Below are positions 1 through 11,408 of a DNA stretch of 64,000 nucleotides, piece by piece. Source of the DNA: Zea mays (Eukaryota > Streptophyta > Magnoliopsida > Poales > Poaceae); NCBI RefSeq assembly GCF_902167145.1, contig NC_050101.1, positions 180,664,428 through 180,728,427 of the forward strand, in the 5' to 3' direction. Within the stretch, counting starts at the first letter, position 1, and every line of letters begins with the position of its first letter. Below the pieces are notes generated by a model. It searched no databases. It was given only the letters and a program-made list of their open reading frames with translations, and had not been told where the DNA came from. A program made the position numbers and the translations under genes.

Positions 1-974
1 TAGCATAGTGTCTACAAGACAACGGTCATATCTAGGTGCAACAACATGATTACGCCCTCGCCACTGTGCATGCACGCCGCCTGCCATACCCCCGACGTGA
101 CATCTAATAAGATAGGAGAAGCAGACCCGCCCTCAGTGCAAATCTTCGCCTCGCCCGACGCTAGGCTCTCCCTCTGGCACAATCTCCGCCTCGCCCGACG
201 TAGAGCTTGGCCTCGGGTGATGACTTCGCCTCGCCCAAGCTCAGCTTCGGCTACCTACTCCACCACGAATCCTCGCAGGAGGGCACTCCACCAACTTTGG
301 CACACGTCAAGGAAGGCTCGGTCGTTGCCTCGAATAGACTTCCACCTCGCCCGAGCTAGGTTCTAGCCTCGATAACTGCAACAAAGGAATCACAACATCA
401 CTCGACACAGGGACACTGACGCACCTCATAAGCAGGCTTTTACCCATGCCGAAGCCCAGTTACAACAAATACGGTATGGGCGACCCCTCCCCTAGGGCTC
501 GGGCGTACGACCAACCCCTCTACCTCGGCCTCGGCTCTCAGCAGGAAATCAGCAAGCACAAGTCAACAACGCAGTACCCGTCATGTCACTCACAGGAAGC
601 CAAGACACCCACTGGGAATAGGACGGCCCTAGACTTCACATCATACACCCCCTAGATGTATAAATAGGGCAGTGGTGGTTCCTCCAAGGGCAGAAGGCGA
701 ACACTCAGTAGTTTTCTCCAAGTCTTTCGATATTGGCACTTGCCTCAATCAGTTCTAGGAACTTGGGGACTCCCTCTCTCCCGCCGTGCTTGTAATCCCA
801 GCTGTAGGCACTTTCATGCGAGTAATATAAGCCTCATCTCCATTCTACTGGAAGTAGGGCATTGCATTGCCCGAACCAGGAAAAACAGCCTATGTCAACT
901 CACACACCATCTAGATTCTGGGCACGTGGCATCATTTTACTAGTTGGTTAGGGTCGTTAGTCTGAACACCGACA
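1..974 (+). repeat. Partial 5' LTR of the outer Tat-type gypsy element
   Basis: The stretch is collinear with 26246-27223, about 26 kb downstream, with roughly one mismatch per eight to ten bases by eye, so the two are old LTR copies. It ends in GACA at 974, followed at once by a primer-binding site. A TATA box (TATAAATA, 659-666) lies in the expected promoter position. The window starts inside this LTR; by comparison with the 3' copy about 310 bp of its upstream end are missing. GC-rich CCTCGCCCGA-type repeats fill 120-360. ORFs called here are not coding. Confidence 0.9.
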
Positions 975-975
975 G

Positions 976-998
976 TTGGCGCGCCAAGTAGGTGTCTG
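976..998 (+). promoter_or_regulatory. Primer-binding site of the outer element
   Basis: TTGGCGCGCCAAGTAGGTG begins two bases after the LTR terminus. TGGCGCGCC-type sites at this position are common in Tat/RIRE2-like grass gypsy elements. The position directly after the LTR is the main evidence; I do not name the tRNA. Confidence 0.75.
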
Positions 999-1035
999 TC
1001 GCGTGAAACACCTCCAGTTCCTGTCAAGACTCTAG

Positions 1036-3180
1036 ATGGCAAGCTTTCAACACCCACTTAGGCTTAGGACGGTGATCAGGTTCGGGAGCCTAGAGTTCAT
1101 GTCACTCGGCATTGAGTATGACATGGTGCTCCTCCCGTCTATCCCTCTGGAGCGCCCGAGCACCCGTCGTTGCCCTTCTCGCCACAGAAGGCAGAAATGG
1201 AACAGCCGCAACCGCGCCACCCATGACACCTCGTGCCCTGGCGAAAGTCCTGGGATGACTAATGGCGTAGACTCCCTTTCGAGGGACCTAGCCAGCATCG
1301 CCATCGTACCTGGAGCGCCACCAGAGGCACCCGCATCAACTCTTCTGGTACCACCTCCTCCGGCATGGAAAGCGTCAGCTCCCCACACCATGGAACAAGC
1401 AGTACTAGCCACGCCGGACCTCCAACCCATGGGTCAGGAGGGGTCAGTCACTCCTTGGCATGACATGACAAGGGCTGGGGGAGAACCATCTGTGTTCAAC
1501 CCTATCCCTTCTAGCCAAGTTTCGACACCAGCTCCATCACAAGGCTATATGCCGGACTTCCCTTTCCCTCAAGGTGTTTAGACTCCAAGGAGGAGGACGG
1601 TCTGAGCTTTGGCCTAGACTTCTCTAGGCTACAAGATCCTGAGTCCATGTTGCAATTCCTATATGCATGCGACGAGATGCTTTTCGAGAGCTCGGAAGGA
1701 TACAACACTAGTGAGGAAGCATACAACCCGATCCGAGAATGCCTCCACGTCGACTCAGAGATCCACGACGAAGGAGATCACCTCGGTATGCCATAAGAGG
1801 GAAACCAACTTCCTCCATGCGTTCGGGATGTAGTGGAGCCAGGTGGGGCCTAGACCCCTCCTAGGAGCCACGTGGCTCACCTCAAGCAGCTCCAAGAGCT
1901 ACACGACAAGCTCAGAGAGGAGCAACACCAACTGTAGCAGTTGCAGCACGCACTGGAGATCGAAGCCGCCGACAAAACCCTCGACGAAGGCACATACGTG
2001 AAGGCATGAGACGTCAAGCGTTGCATCATGGAAGACGCTGACGCTGCAACACCTCCCGCCCTTAATCGGGCCAGTCAAAGCCTCGCTGCGGCTGCGCTCC
2101 TACTCCGCACCATGCTAGAGCCCTCTACCATCGAGGGACGTCACATCCATAGTGAACTTTGGGAGCTCCTAGAATGCGCCGCTGTCCAATAGGCTGAGAG
2201 CTCGGCCTCTCGACTCTAGGAGCCCACCCTGAGTCACTAGGTGGGACCTTCTTGTTTCGAGAAGGAGGCCTCAGTCCATCCCACACCCACCAGGGAGAGG
2301 GCACCCACAGTGCGCGATCATCTTCGAGACGACCGCCAACCCCAAGGGGTCCACGACCGTCCCGGCGGGCGCGTCCGACACCACAAGATATATGGCTACC
2401 ACCCTCGATGGGCTGGCCGTTATGATAGTAGGGAGGATCAGTGCCCCTCCCCTGAGCCGCCGGGTCCACGGGTCTTCAGCACTGGAGAGCACCATTCCCA
2501 CCCCGGTTTTGGGCCCTGACTACTATCACTAAGTGTTTAGGGGAAATGAAGCTATTGCTCTAGCTCGCTGACTACCAACTGATCTGCCTGCTCGGGGGAA
2601 TGAATTATGACAGCCTCATCATCTGTAACCTTCCCCTCTTTCTGTCCGGCTCTGCCCAAGCCTGGCTCGAGCACCTCCCGCCAGCACAAATCCATGACTG
2701 AGAAGACCTAGTCAGGATCTTCAGGGGGAACTTCCAAGCCACATATGTCCGCCCAATAAACTCATGGGACCTCCAAAGCTGCCGGCAGAAGCACGACAAA
2801 AGCCTCTGCGAATACATTCACCGATTTTTGAAGCAGCGGATCGAGCTCCCCAACGTCACCAACTCCGACGTCATTGGGGCATTCCTTGCTGGAACCTCCT
2901 ATCGAGACTTAGTTAGCAAGCTGGGTCGCAAGACCCTGACCAAGGACAATGAATTGATGGACATCGCCACGAATTTCGCTTCAGGGCAGGAGGCGGTCGA
3001 GGCCCTCTTCCACAAAGACATGGGCAAGAAGAAGAAGGCGCATCAGGGGCCACCCGAGGCCCTCACCATCGAGCTTGTCGCTGCAGCCAAAAAACGCAAC
3101 CCTCGAGCCCCTTAAGGGGGGTCGGGAGTCTTCAACAAAATGTTGAAGTAGTAGTGCCCTTACCACAAGAGCCCCGTCAA
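1036..3180 (+). pseudogene. gag: Degenerate gag of the outer Tat element
   Basis: Capsid-like coding sequence broken by many stops and frameshifts. The 181-codon frame at 1036-1581 is a proline-rich, low-complexity N-terminal part. The recognisable Retrotrans_gag region runs from about 2600 to 3115: it contains GSAQAWLEHLPP, a stop where the family has a tryptophan-rich turn, then FRGNFQATYVRP, and an open stretch of 95 codons (2828-3115) ending in lysine-rich sequence. Gag would form the cytoplasmic virus-like particle that packages element RNA. No intact zinc knuckle is visible. The frame breaks and the diverged LTRs show an old, inactive copy. It lies directly downstream of the LTR and primer-binding site, in the expected gag position. 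Confidence 0.8.
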
Positions 3181-3381
3181 ACATACCCTCGGAGAATGCG
3201 ACATGTTGCTGTGCTTTTACAACAAGCCCAGGCCCTCGACAGAAGGAGGCAGCAAGAAGACTCCTAGCGATGGAGAAGATGACAGGGCGACGGCTTCCCC
3301 GACATGCACAACTGCTACATGATTTTCAGGGGTAATGCCGTCAAATTTTCTTCGAGGCAGTGAAAATAAGAGCGCCAGGAG

Positions 3382-4174
3382 GTTTTCTCGGTTGAGGTGG
3401 CGACCCCAACCTATTTAGATTGGTCGGACCACGCCATCACCTTTGACCGAGATGACCACCCGGATTACATCACGAACCCCAGGAGGTACCCACTTGTCGT
3501 CGACCTCATTGTCGGCAACACGTGCCTCACGAAGGTACTCATGGATGGAGGCAACAACATCAACCTCATCTATCTAGACACCTTAGACCTCATGGGGGTC
3601 GGGGGATCCTAGATCAGGCCTAGGGCCGCACCATTCCACGGGATCACCCCCGGCAAGAGGGTGCACCCCCTCGGGTAGATTGACCTGCCCATCTGCTTCA
3701 GGATCCCTGCCAACTTTTGAAAAGAAATCCTTATGTTCAAGGTGGTGGGGTTCTCAAGACACGTATCATGATTTGCTCGGGCAGCCATGCTACACCAAGT
3801 TTATGGTCGTCCCAAACTACACATACCTGAAGCTGAAGATGTCAGGGGCGGCAAGCGTGATCACCATCAGCCCAACATGTTGTCACGCCTACGAATGCGA
3901 CGTCGAGTGCATGGAATATGCCGAGGTGATCGTCAACTCCGAGGCACTCATCACCGACTTGGAGAACCTTGCCAGAGAGGTTCCTGACCCCAAGAAGCAG
4001 GCCAACAACTTCGAGCTGGCCGAAGCCACAAAAACTGTCCCCTCGATCCCCAAGGCTCTGGCAAGAATGTTTTGCGGATTAGCTCCTAGCTCGAGATCAA
4101 ATAGGAAGTAGTGCTCGTCGACTTTCTCCATGCGAACACTGAAGTATTCACGTGGAGTCCCTTGGACATGCCGG
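3382..4174 (+). pseudogene. pol: Aspartic protease and start of pol, outer element (interrupted)
   Basis: The frame at 3397-3612 reads like a retropepsin. A short strand is followed by VLMDGGNNINLIYLDTL, matching the family pattern V-L-x-DGG-S/N-x-N-(I/L)-(I/L)-Y with the catalytic aspartate in DGG. After a stop near 3612 the linker to reverse transcriptase continues at 3680-4111 in another frame, and short acidic sequence follows to 4174. There the LARD-like element interrupts the codon run for L-D-M-P-G. The reading resumes at 15446 with V-P-R-E, so 4174 and 15446 were once adjacent apart from the target duplication. The protease would cleave the Gag-Pol polyprotein; this copy is dead. Confidence 0.8.
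4171..4174. repeat. Target site duplication of the LARD-like element (CCGG)
   Basis: CCGG at 4171-4174 directly precedes the 5' LTR and CCGG at 15446-15449 directly follows the 3' LTR. Five bases would be usual for gypsy integrase. The fifth base does not match (GCCGG versus CCGGG), so either four bases were duplicated or one base changed. Confidence 0.8.
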
Positions 4175-7100
4175 TGTAACACCCCAGATGTTACTGTACG
4201 TCAACAGCGATTATGGATTTAAGCGCGGGATATCAGTAAATAAAGTGGACATTGCATTTTTATCATCTCGCAAAGGTTCGAGCTTGGTGTCGTATTTAAT
4301 TCCATAGTCTACGCAATTAAAAAGGGGTTGAGAAACTCTTGGATTATCAAATCTTTGTTTGCTAGCGAATTTTGAACTGTTCGGATCACGCGCGTAAGTG
4401 AATACAAAAATCAGAAGGCTTCTGATTTTATGTAAAATCTGGAACCCACGCTATCCGAAAAGAACAATGCGCCAGCACATTAAGTGAATCGTTCCTCTCA
4501 GCATGTGATCATTGGCGTTTAATCAAATGATGGACCGCTGGTGAGGATCGTAAAAATAAGACGAAACTAAATAACAGTCTCTCTGTCTTAATCTGTTTCG
4601 TCTGTCGTTAGTTCGACGTCATTTTTATCTATCCGGGCTTTTCCAAAATTTTCGTGATGTTCGGAACATAATTGTTCCGAAAATCGGCGAGTCTGGTGAT
4701 TATTCAAAATTCATTGATCGCGCACATACGAATTTGGAAATTTAGTTCAGCCCTTTGAGTTCATTCCAAATAAATTAATTAGGACTCGACGACAAAAGTA
4801 TTAATGTAAAATTAAATTGGACCGAGAAAATCAGAGCCGAAATCGAATAATTCTTAATCAATTTGGTTTCAACTGAGATCAACCACAGACTAAAATATTG
4901 AAGGCAATGTCGTTTAGTATGGTCTATAAACACCTCACCTGAACCAATTTCTAGGACACATATTTATCCACATGTTTTTATAAAAAAAAGAGAAGAAAAA
5001 TTCTATTTTTCTTGCACCATTTTATATCCCCAGCATTATCTCTTCCCATCGTCACTCCTCTCATTCAATGGGTAGCGCTCTTTGATTTTTTTAGCCACCG
5101 CTTTGCACTTCTGCATTATCCCCCGACGCCGCTTTAATCCCAGTTCCATCTCCCGTAGCTGTACTTGGTCTTATCCGCGTACAGAGTTCGTTCATCTCTC
5201 CAACACGACATCCCTCTCCAGCTCATTCCAGCGCACTGCACCTTTTGCTCGATGTCATCCCCAGCTCCTTCAAGCAGCTGACATCTAGATTCTTTTCCTC
5301 ACTCGGCCATGGTGTCCAATTCCTCACCGTGTGTTTCCTCCCGACCACGCACTTCCGGCAAGCTGCTAGAGCCATCTCCCCTTCGAGCTCCTCTTTCATG
5401 GTGTCGAGCCCTCTTCACTCGCTATCTCTGCTCAGAGTGTCGCAGTCCTTGGTTGGGCTCCACCCTCGCTGGAGCCCGGCGGTCGTCGAGGTCTCGGATG
5501 CTGTCTTTATCTTCCATGGTGTTTGTCGTGAGCTCCACGTACGGCTCCGGCCATCGTTCCTCTCGTCGTGATCCTTTTCTGCTCGTCCTCAGCATGAAGC
5601 CACGCCCAGCGCCTACGTCGACCATCTCCCTGGCGCACCTCCCTGCTCCATCCATCAGACGCCAGTACTCATGCCAAGCCATCCTCCTCTCTCAGTTCAT
5701 CGGACGTCGATCTCCGTTGCACTTGTCTCCCTCAATGCTCTCCACTGTACGCCCAGTTGTCTCGAACCTCATCGTCGTTTCTCATCTACAATCTCGTCAG
5801 CCTCTGCTCGACATGTGTTTGGTGAAGAGCCTGAGCCAAGTGTTGTTGCTGCTTCCAGGGATTCATAATTAAATTGGTAATAGTACTCTAGCTCGCTACT
5901 CCTACTAATTAATTCGATGAATAGATTACTAATTAATTCGATGAATAGATTGGATGGATATTAATTGCGATGCTCGAATCAGATACTTATAATGTGCTAT
6001 AGTAATTATCTGTATTTTATTGTATATGTTTGCTGTTAGGTTATTTCTCTACGGGATAGGATATTGTGTTTCGCTTATTTAATCACGTTCGGTACGTAGA
6101 CTTGTTAGGTGTTCGAGGAATTGTCGGAATTAGAAATCGTTGCTGTTAACGGGTGTTGAGTGAAATATGGTCGCAATGAGCCGTGTCGTTTTTGCTGCTA
6201 TTAGAATTGATGAATGGATGTGTCTAGTATTATTGAATTAGTTCGATGAATGTGATGGGATTATTTTCATGATTTAGAGTAGTCGCGTTGAGTGCTATTG
6301 TTAGGTTTGAGATGCTAATTATGTGACGCACGGTAAATTAGTGAATGAAGTTTAAATTTAGTATTTTAAAAATGTCTAATCGGGGAACCGTCGTCGCCCT
6401 CAAGGTTATCGGGTCGATTCGATCAGGGTAAGCTGATCTATTATTCCTGCTAGTTAAATCTAGTAAAACTAGAAAAATCATGATTGTTGTGTTTAGTGAG
6501 TTATAGATGTCTAGTGCTTACGTAGGATTATGTCGATGTCTTGCCGCTAAATAAGTGATTCTCTTTTTTGTATCATCCGGTTACTTTATGCTCATACATG
6601 TGCATTGTGTATCTCATGAGGTACGATAATTAATCCCGTGAGGCGAAGGAAAAGAGTTAAGTCGACCCCAAGCGCGGGCTAATCCGCAGGATGATGCTGA
6701 TGAACGAACTGGAAGATGGATAATCTGAACGAGTGCCAAGCCAAAGGATGCTCGCCAAGTGGTCGCCATCTAACAAACACTAACCTAGTGTTCTTCCAGG
6801 CAAGCCCCAGTGCATTTGCCCCTTCCTTGTGTTTTAAATGCTTTTTCACCTTATCTGATGCATTAGGTGATAGGAGTTGTGTGATGAACAATTGATGCAT
6901 TACCATTCCTTGGAAACTCCTTAATCCCGCTTTTATAAAAAAGAACTGATAATGCTTAGCCCTGCTTAGAAACTAAAAATCATTTGTTTTCAAAAAGAAT
7001 GATTGTGGAACATTGGTTATGGGCCTTTCGTTTCAAAAATCAAAGCAAACTTATGGTGATGATTCCACTTCGGCCGGAGTGGGTTCATCATTCGGAAAAG

Positions 7101-8216
7101 AGTACCCCTGCCGGGTACCAAAAATGGGAAAATGGTTTGAATACATCTAGACCAGACGCTGAGCGGACAAGGTCGCCTGTCTGTGTCGATTAAGGACCGT
7201 TCGATGTAGGCCTGTTGTGGTGGAGACTTTGCAACTAGCCACATGCTCCGGTAAGCCTGAACCCGGCTATTCCATACGTGAAAAGACAACCGCGCACTGG
7301 GCGTGGGAGATGGTGGGAGTAGCATGTACCCTCCTAGCTAGAGGCTGGATGGAGGAGTACTGTGCTCCCGGGTAGCGCGGACCAGTTCACGTTGTGGAGG
7401 ATCTGTGGGAACGGTTGACATATGCAAGGGTTAAGTGCTACATATGTCGTGTGGTTAGGGATCCCCAGCTGGGTATAATCGGTTCGAATCGTCGTTGCTC
7501 CGCGGTCATGGAGACTCTACCCTCCGACCACTCATCGTAGTTGACAAGTGAAATATGAATTAGCTAAAAGAAAGCTAGACCAGGACAAGTGGATGCTCTA
7601 GATTAGGCAAATCTAGATTCAGGGAAAGTACTTAACTTGTGAAGTAAAATTTTGGCATAAGGATTCACTACTAGTAAGCTCTTCTGCAAAATGAGTCCTT
7701 GAAATTTGATAAGCCTTACCTTGATTCCTAATGAGCCATCATATCCTTGAGAGTCTTTTCTTTAGTCGGGTAAGTCTTGCTGAGTAATTCCATACTCAGG
7801 GTTTTATTCCCTGTTGTTTTTTCAGGTCATAGTTTTGTGCTGCTGATGGTGGTGTTAAGTGCCGGTGGGCTCGGCCTTCTTATAAGTCTAAGTAACCCTT
7901 CTATACTTCTTATTGAGGGTGGTCACTTGAGCTACCATATATTTCAAACTTATACTTTCGTAATCACTCCGATGAATATAATGTAAAATTTTTGTAACTT
8001 GTAAACTTTGGTAATAAGATTTCCGCTGCAAAAATATTGATGTGTGTGATTTGTGTTACTTAATCCTGTGGTCCTGGTTGTAAGTGGTTTATCCGATGTC
8101 CTTGGGGCAATCGGACGGATCCTATTAAGTTATCTGGTGCACATGCAGAGCCGTCTGAGGTCTTTGAGACAAGGACAGGTGCATGTGGGCCCGATAACTT
8201 GGGAGGTTCTGCCACA
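4175..8216 (+). repeat. 5' LTR of the LARD-like element (4042 bp)
   Basis: Collinear over its full length with 11409-15445; begins TGTAACACC and ends GCCACA. It holds an AT-rich U3-like part to about 5040, then a GC-rich block (5240-5860). The GC-rich block shows overlapping open frames in several phases and has short indels between the two LTR copies, which fits a leader or non-coding segment rather than a protein. Downstream is AT-rich with a block around 7470-7510 (GGTTCGAATCGTCG) that recurs in the other long LTRs of this window. No gene is seen. Confidence 0.92.
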
Positions 8217-8218
8217 GC

Positions 8219-8231
8219 TGGTATCGGAGCG
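8219..8231 (+). promoter_or_regulatory. Primer-binding site, initiator-Met tRNA type
   Basis: TGGTATCGGAGCG starts two bases after the 5' LTR. It differs by one base from the usual TGGTATCAGAGC, which pairs with the 3' end of initiator methionine tRNA and is the standard primer site in Del/Tekay chromoviruses. Confidence 0.85.
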
Positions 8232-11200
8232 GGATTAAGTATATACGGTCACATACGTATTTTCAAAACAAAAGTTTTGGTTTTAGAAAACCTATTTTCA
8301 ACTAAACACATTGTTTGGCTTTGAAAAACAGTTTTGAAAAACTATAATGCTAGCGACATCCTCTGTTAAGCCCTATATTAAGGACTATCAGGTGGCTTAG
8401 TTCAAAACCAGTAACCCACAACCGGGGGTATTGCATACATGTGTATTGTTATTTTTGAGGCCATTCAGTCTTGAATGGATCGACGCTCAGGTAAGGTGAG
8501 ATGTGAGAGCATGACCGAACAACCGTCGGTCTAGGGAAGTGCTTAATTGTGGCGCTTGATTATATACATGTTACACATATGTATATATGAAGGCTGCGAT
8601 GTGGAGTATTTAATTTTTTTGGAATTCAGTACCCCATGGAGGTGTATGGGTATACAGACATGGGAATACTGAGAAGTGTAATGTACTTGTAACGACGCAC
8701 CTACGCTCAGGTAAGAAAGTGAGTTACCATAATGAGTTGCCCTATGGTTAAAGTGTGGCAACGGCGCCTATGCGTGGCTCGGCGCTTAATGATGAGCTAG
8801 CCTCCATATAGCAATATATGGAGTATAAACTGTGATAAACTGTCATGTCTGAACTGCATCATGGGAAATTGGGCTGTGATGAAAATTTTCTGCAGGTACA
8901 CTAACCTCGAAAACGTATGTGTAGCTGACGACTAGCAAAATACCGTGAGAGTCGTAAGTATGCCACCGATATAGAACGTTATTGCCACAGTAAGTTGGCG
9001 AAACTCGTGAGGACGCATAAGACGAGCATGCATCCTGATTGTTGCATTATGTTTGTCACCTATACACCCAAGATGCTTCTCTCATCTTTATTCCAGTAAC
9101 TAGTGATTGTAGATAGTGTTGTGTTATGAACCCCAATGAAATAGGTGTCCTCCATTCTTTAGGTAATAAGTTTAGGTGCTATATGTGTTTGCTCTTGTGC
9201 TTGATGTGTCGATAGAAGGTTAGTGACTTGTTTGCCTAAACCCAAAGTTAGGCCATGTTCTTATTTAGTGAACCACAACCCAAATTTGAAATTGTTCATG
9301 ACCAAACTCATACAAATAAATGCGTAGATAATTTCCTTATTGGACGTAAAGTGTACCCAAGCTTAAAACAAGAATCTCAAGTCATGTTTCCAACCAAAAC
9401 CATTCCCTTGTTTAGTTGGTGCAAGCTGATGTACCTTATCCAGTTTGCGTGTTCTTGAATATTGTCGTGTTGTTTTACCATCTTAATTTAGGAAAGCATG
9501 TCCGACCATTTTCTTAAGTTTGATGCCTTTGGTTTCCCTATACTTATCGAAGGCATACCAACTTAATCTTATGATTGTTTTTCCCCCGTATCTAATCAGA
9601 TACTGATCCTTGACCTTCTAATCTCTATGATGGGCATACAAATATGCTTGGGGCTGAATTAACAGTCTCCCATCGTACTCCTTTCATTAACAAGTTTAGG
9701 TTATGGCCATGTCTTGTTCATTTCATCGGGCCATAATCTATTTGGCTCTCTACTTGTAACCATACTTACAGGTGGAGTATTTCTTTGTATATTATCACCT
9801 TGCTCAATCCATTTGTGTGGCGCGAGATTTCTTATTGGTTACGTCTGGTAATGGTGTTATGACTAAAACCGATGGTGCCGCGACGAGACCGAGGGCCTCC
9901 TGTGAATGTACACACATGGTTGTGCTGCTCGGCGCACGCTAGTATCATGGTTAGTAGTTGTAATCCATTATGAGACTATATCAATGTGTTATCTTAGCAC
10001 AATCTGTTTTTGCTACGTGAGATTCATTATTGGTGCCAGTTTTGTAATGGTGTCATGGTTAGGAACTTATGGTACCGCGGCGAAACTAAGAGCCCCTTGT
10101 GAATGTACACGCAAGGTTCTACTGCTTGGCGCATGCCGATATCGAAGTCTCTAGTCATGATCCGTTATAGAATTACACTGGTGTGTTATCTTCCGTGGAT
10201 ATCTTCTTTGAAACGATTTGTATGTTGTTTGTCAAGTGATCAAGCAACATCTATCATCTCTGTTGGATCAAAAGGTAATACCCCTTTCATGTGTGGTCTC
10301 TTTTCCTTGACTTTGATGGTGACTTCACACATACACTTTCCCTTTGCATCCTTTGTGTAAAGGTGAAGCCTTGAAGCTTTTTAGTGTTGGAAGACAACTG
10401 ATTAGCTCTCAAAATGGAGATCTATTTTCCCTGTCGTTGAGATGCAGGAGTTTGATCATTCACTCTCTTATTAATCCCTATATTCTTTAACCAAGTGGAT
10501 AATTCATCTCGCATGAAGAAATGGATGAACAACCTGACCAAATGGATTTCTACCCAAATGCTTGATCTCCTGCTAGTAAATGTGAACTCTCAACCCTTGG
10601 CTTACCGATGGTACTGAGAGGACCTGCTCAATGTAAAAAGTAGTTCAACAAGTTGGTTTTACTAACTTGTAACTGCCTTGTGAACAAAGGTGGAGTTTAG
10701 AGATCGTTTTATCGAGTTGTCTAAACTCACTTTGACTCAACCCACCCTAAAGAAAGTAATTACAAGAATTGAGATTAAGTCGGCCAGTAACCACCTAATC
10801 ATCTCTCTAGTCATGTCTCGATCGCCTCACGTATGGTTTTCCGATGTGTGTGATCAGGTCGAGCCATGCCTAGTGCTCGATAAAATGGATTGGTTGCGAA
10901 GTCAACATCAACGGATCTCTTCATTGATATTTTCCGAGTCTCCATCATTTTCTTGGACTTGGATTCTCTGGCTAACACGAGTTAACGGTGATGTTACTCG
11001 ACATTCACACCCGTCTCGTGTGCTATGAACTTATCGCGACCACTTGTTGGTAAACCTCCTTCTGTGTGTTTTACCCAAGATGGTGCATCTGAGTCTGTTT
11101 AGGTAAAGTTGCAGATCTATCGCTCGCTCAGCAGACTCAGATAGTACAGTGTCATCAGAAAAAGCAAACTGCACACATGGAACCTTATGTGTTCCCAGGG

Positions 11201-11390
11201 CAGACATCGTCTCTATTGGTGGACATCTCTAAATTAGCTTGTGATGATACATGCTATATCCACTAAAGGAACCCTATTCTGAGATACTCGCCTTCGCTGG
11301 AGACTGCCTTATGATTGTCGCTGGTATAGACATGGGTTACATGCTTCTCTACTCTTAAAAGTCTTTCGCTCCGAATCTCGGGACGAGATT

Positions 11391-11408
11391 CTTTTAAGGG
11401 GAGAGGGC
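11391..11408 (+). promoter_or_regulatory. Polypurine tract of the LARD-like element
   Basis: CTTTTAAGGGGAGAGGGC abuts the first base of the 3' LTR (TGTAAC at 11409). It would prime plus-strand DNA synthesis. It is nearly the same as the tract at 59623-59639, before a different LTR family. Confidence 0.85.

Larger units (their letters stand above)
8217..11408 (+). other. Non-coding internal domain of the LARD-like element
   Basis: About 3.2 kb between the LTRs. I found no gag, zinc knuckle, DGG/DSG protease, YVDD or integrase motif in either strand; the longest frame (10690-11028, 112 codons) has no recognisable motif. Two diverged copies of a roughly 195-bp unit lie in tandem at about 9815-10190 (shared landmarks GAGATT, GTGAATGTACAC, CTTGGCGCA). 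The last 60 bp, CTCGGGACGAGATTC followed by a purine run, resembles the end of the Del/Tekay pol region and suggests derivation from such an element by loss of the coding part. Confidence 0.75.

Noticed and set aside
5245..5872. Overlapping frames of 86-187 codons on both strands in the LARD LTR
   Set aside because: Duplicated with indels at 12477-13102, open in several phases because the block is CT/GC-rich, and without any known motif. Treated as leader-like LTR sequence.
10690..11028. 112-codon frame in the LARD interior as a residual gene
   Set aside because: No motif and no stronger codon signal than neighbouring AT-rich sequence.
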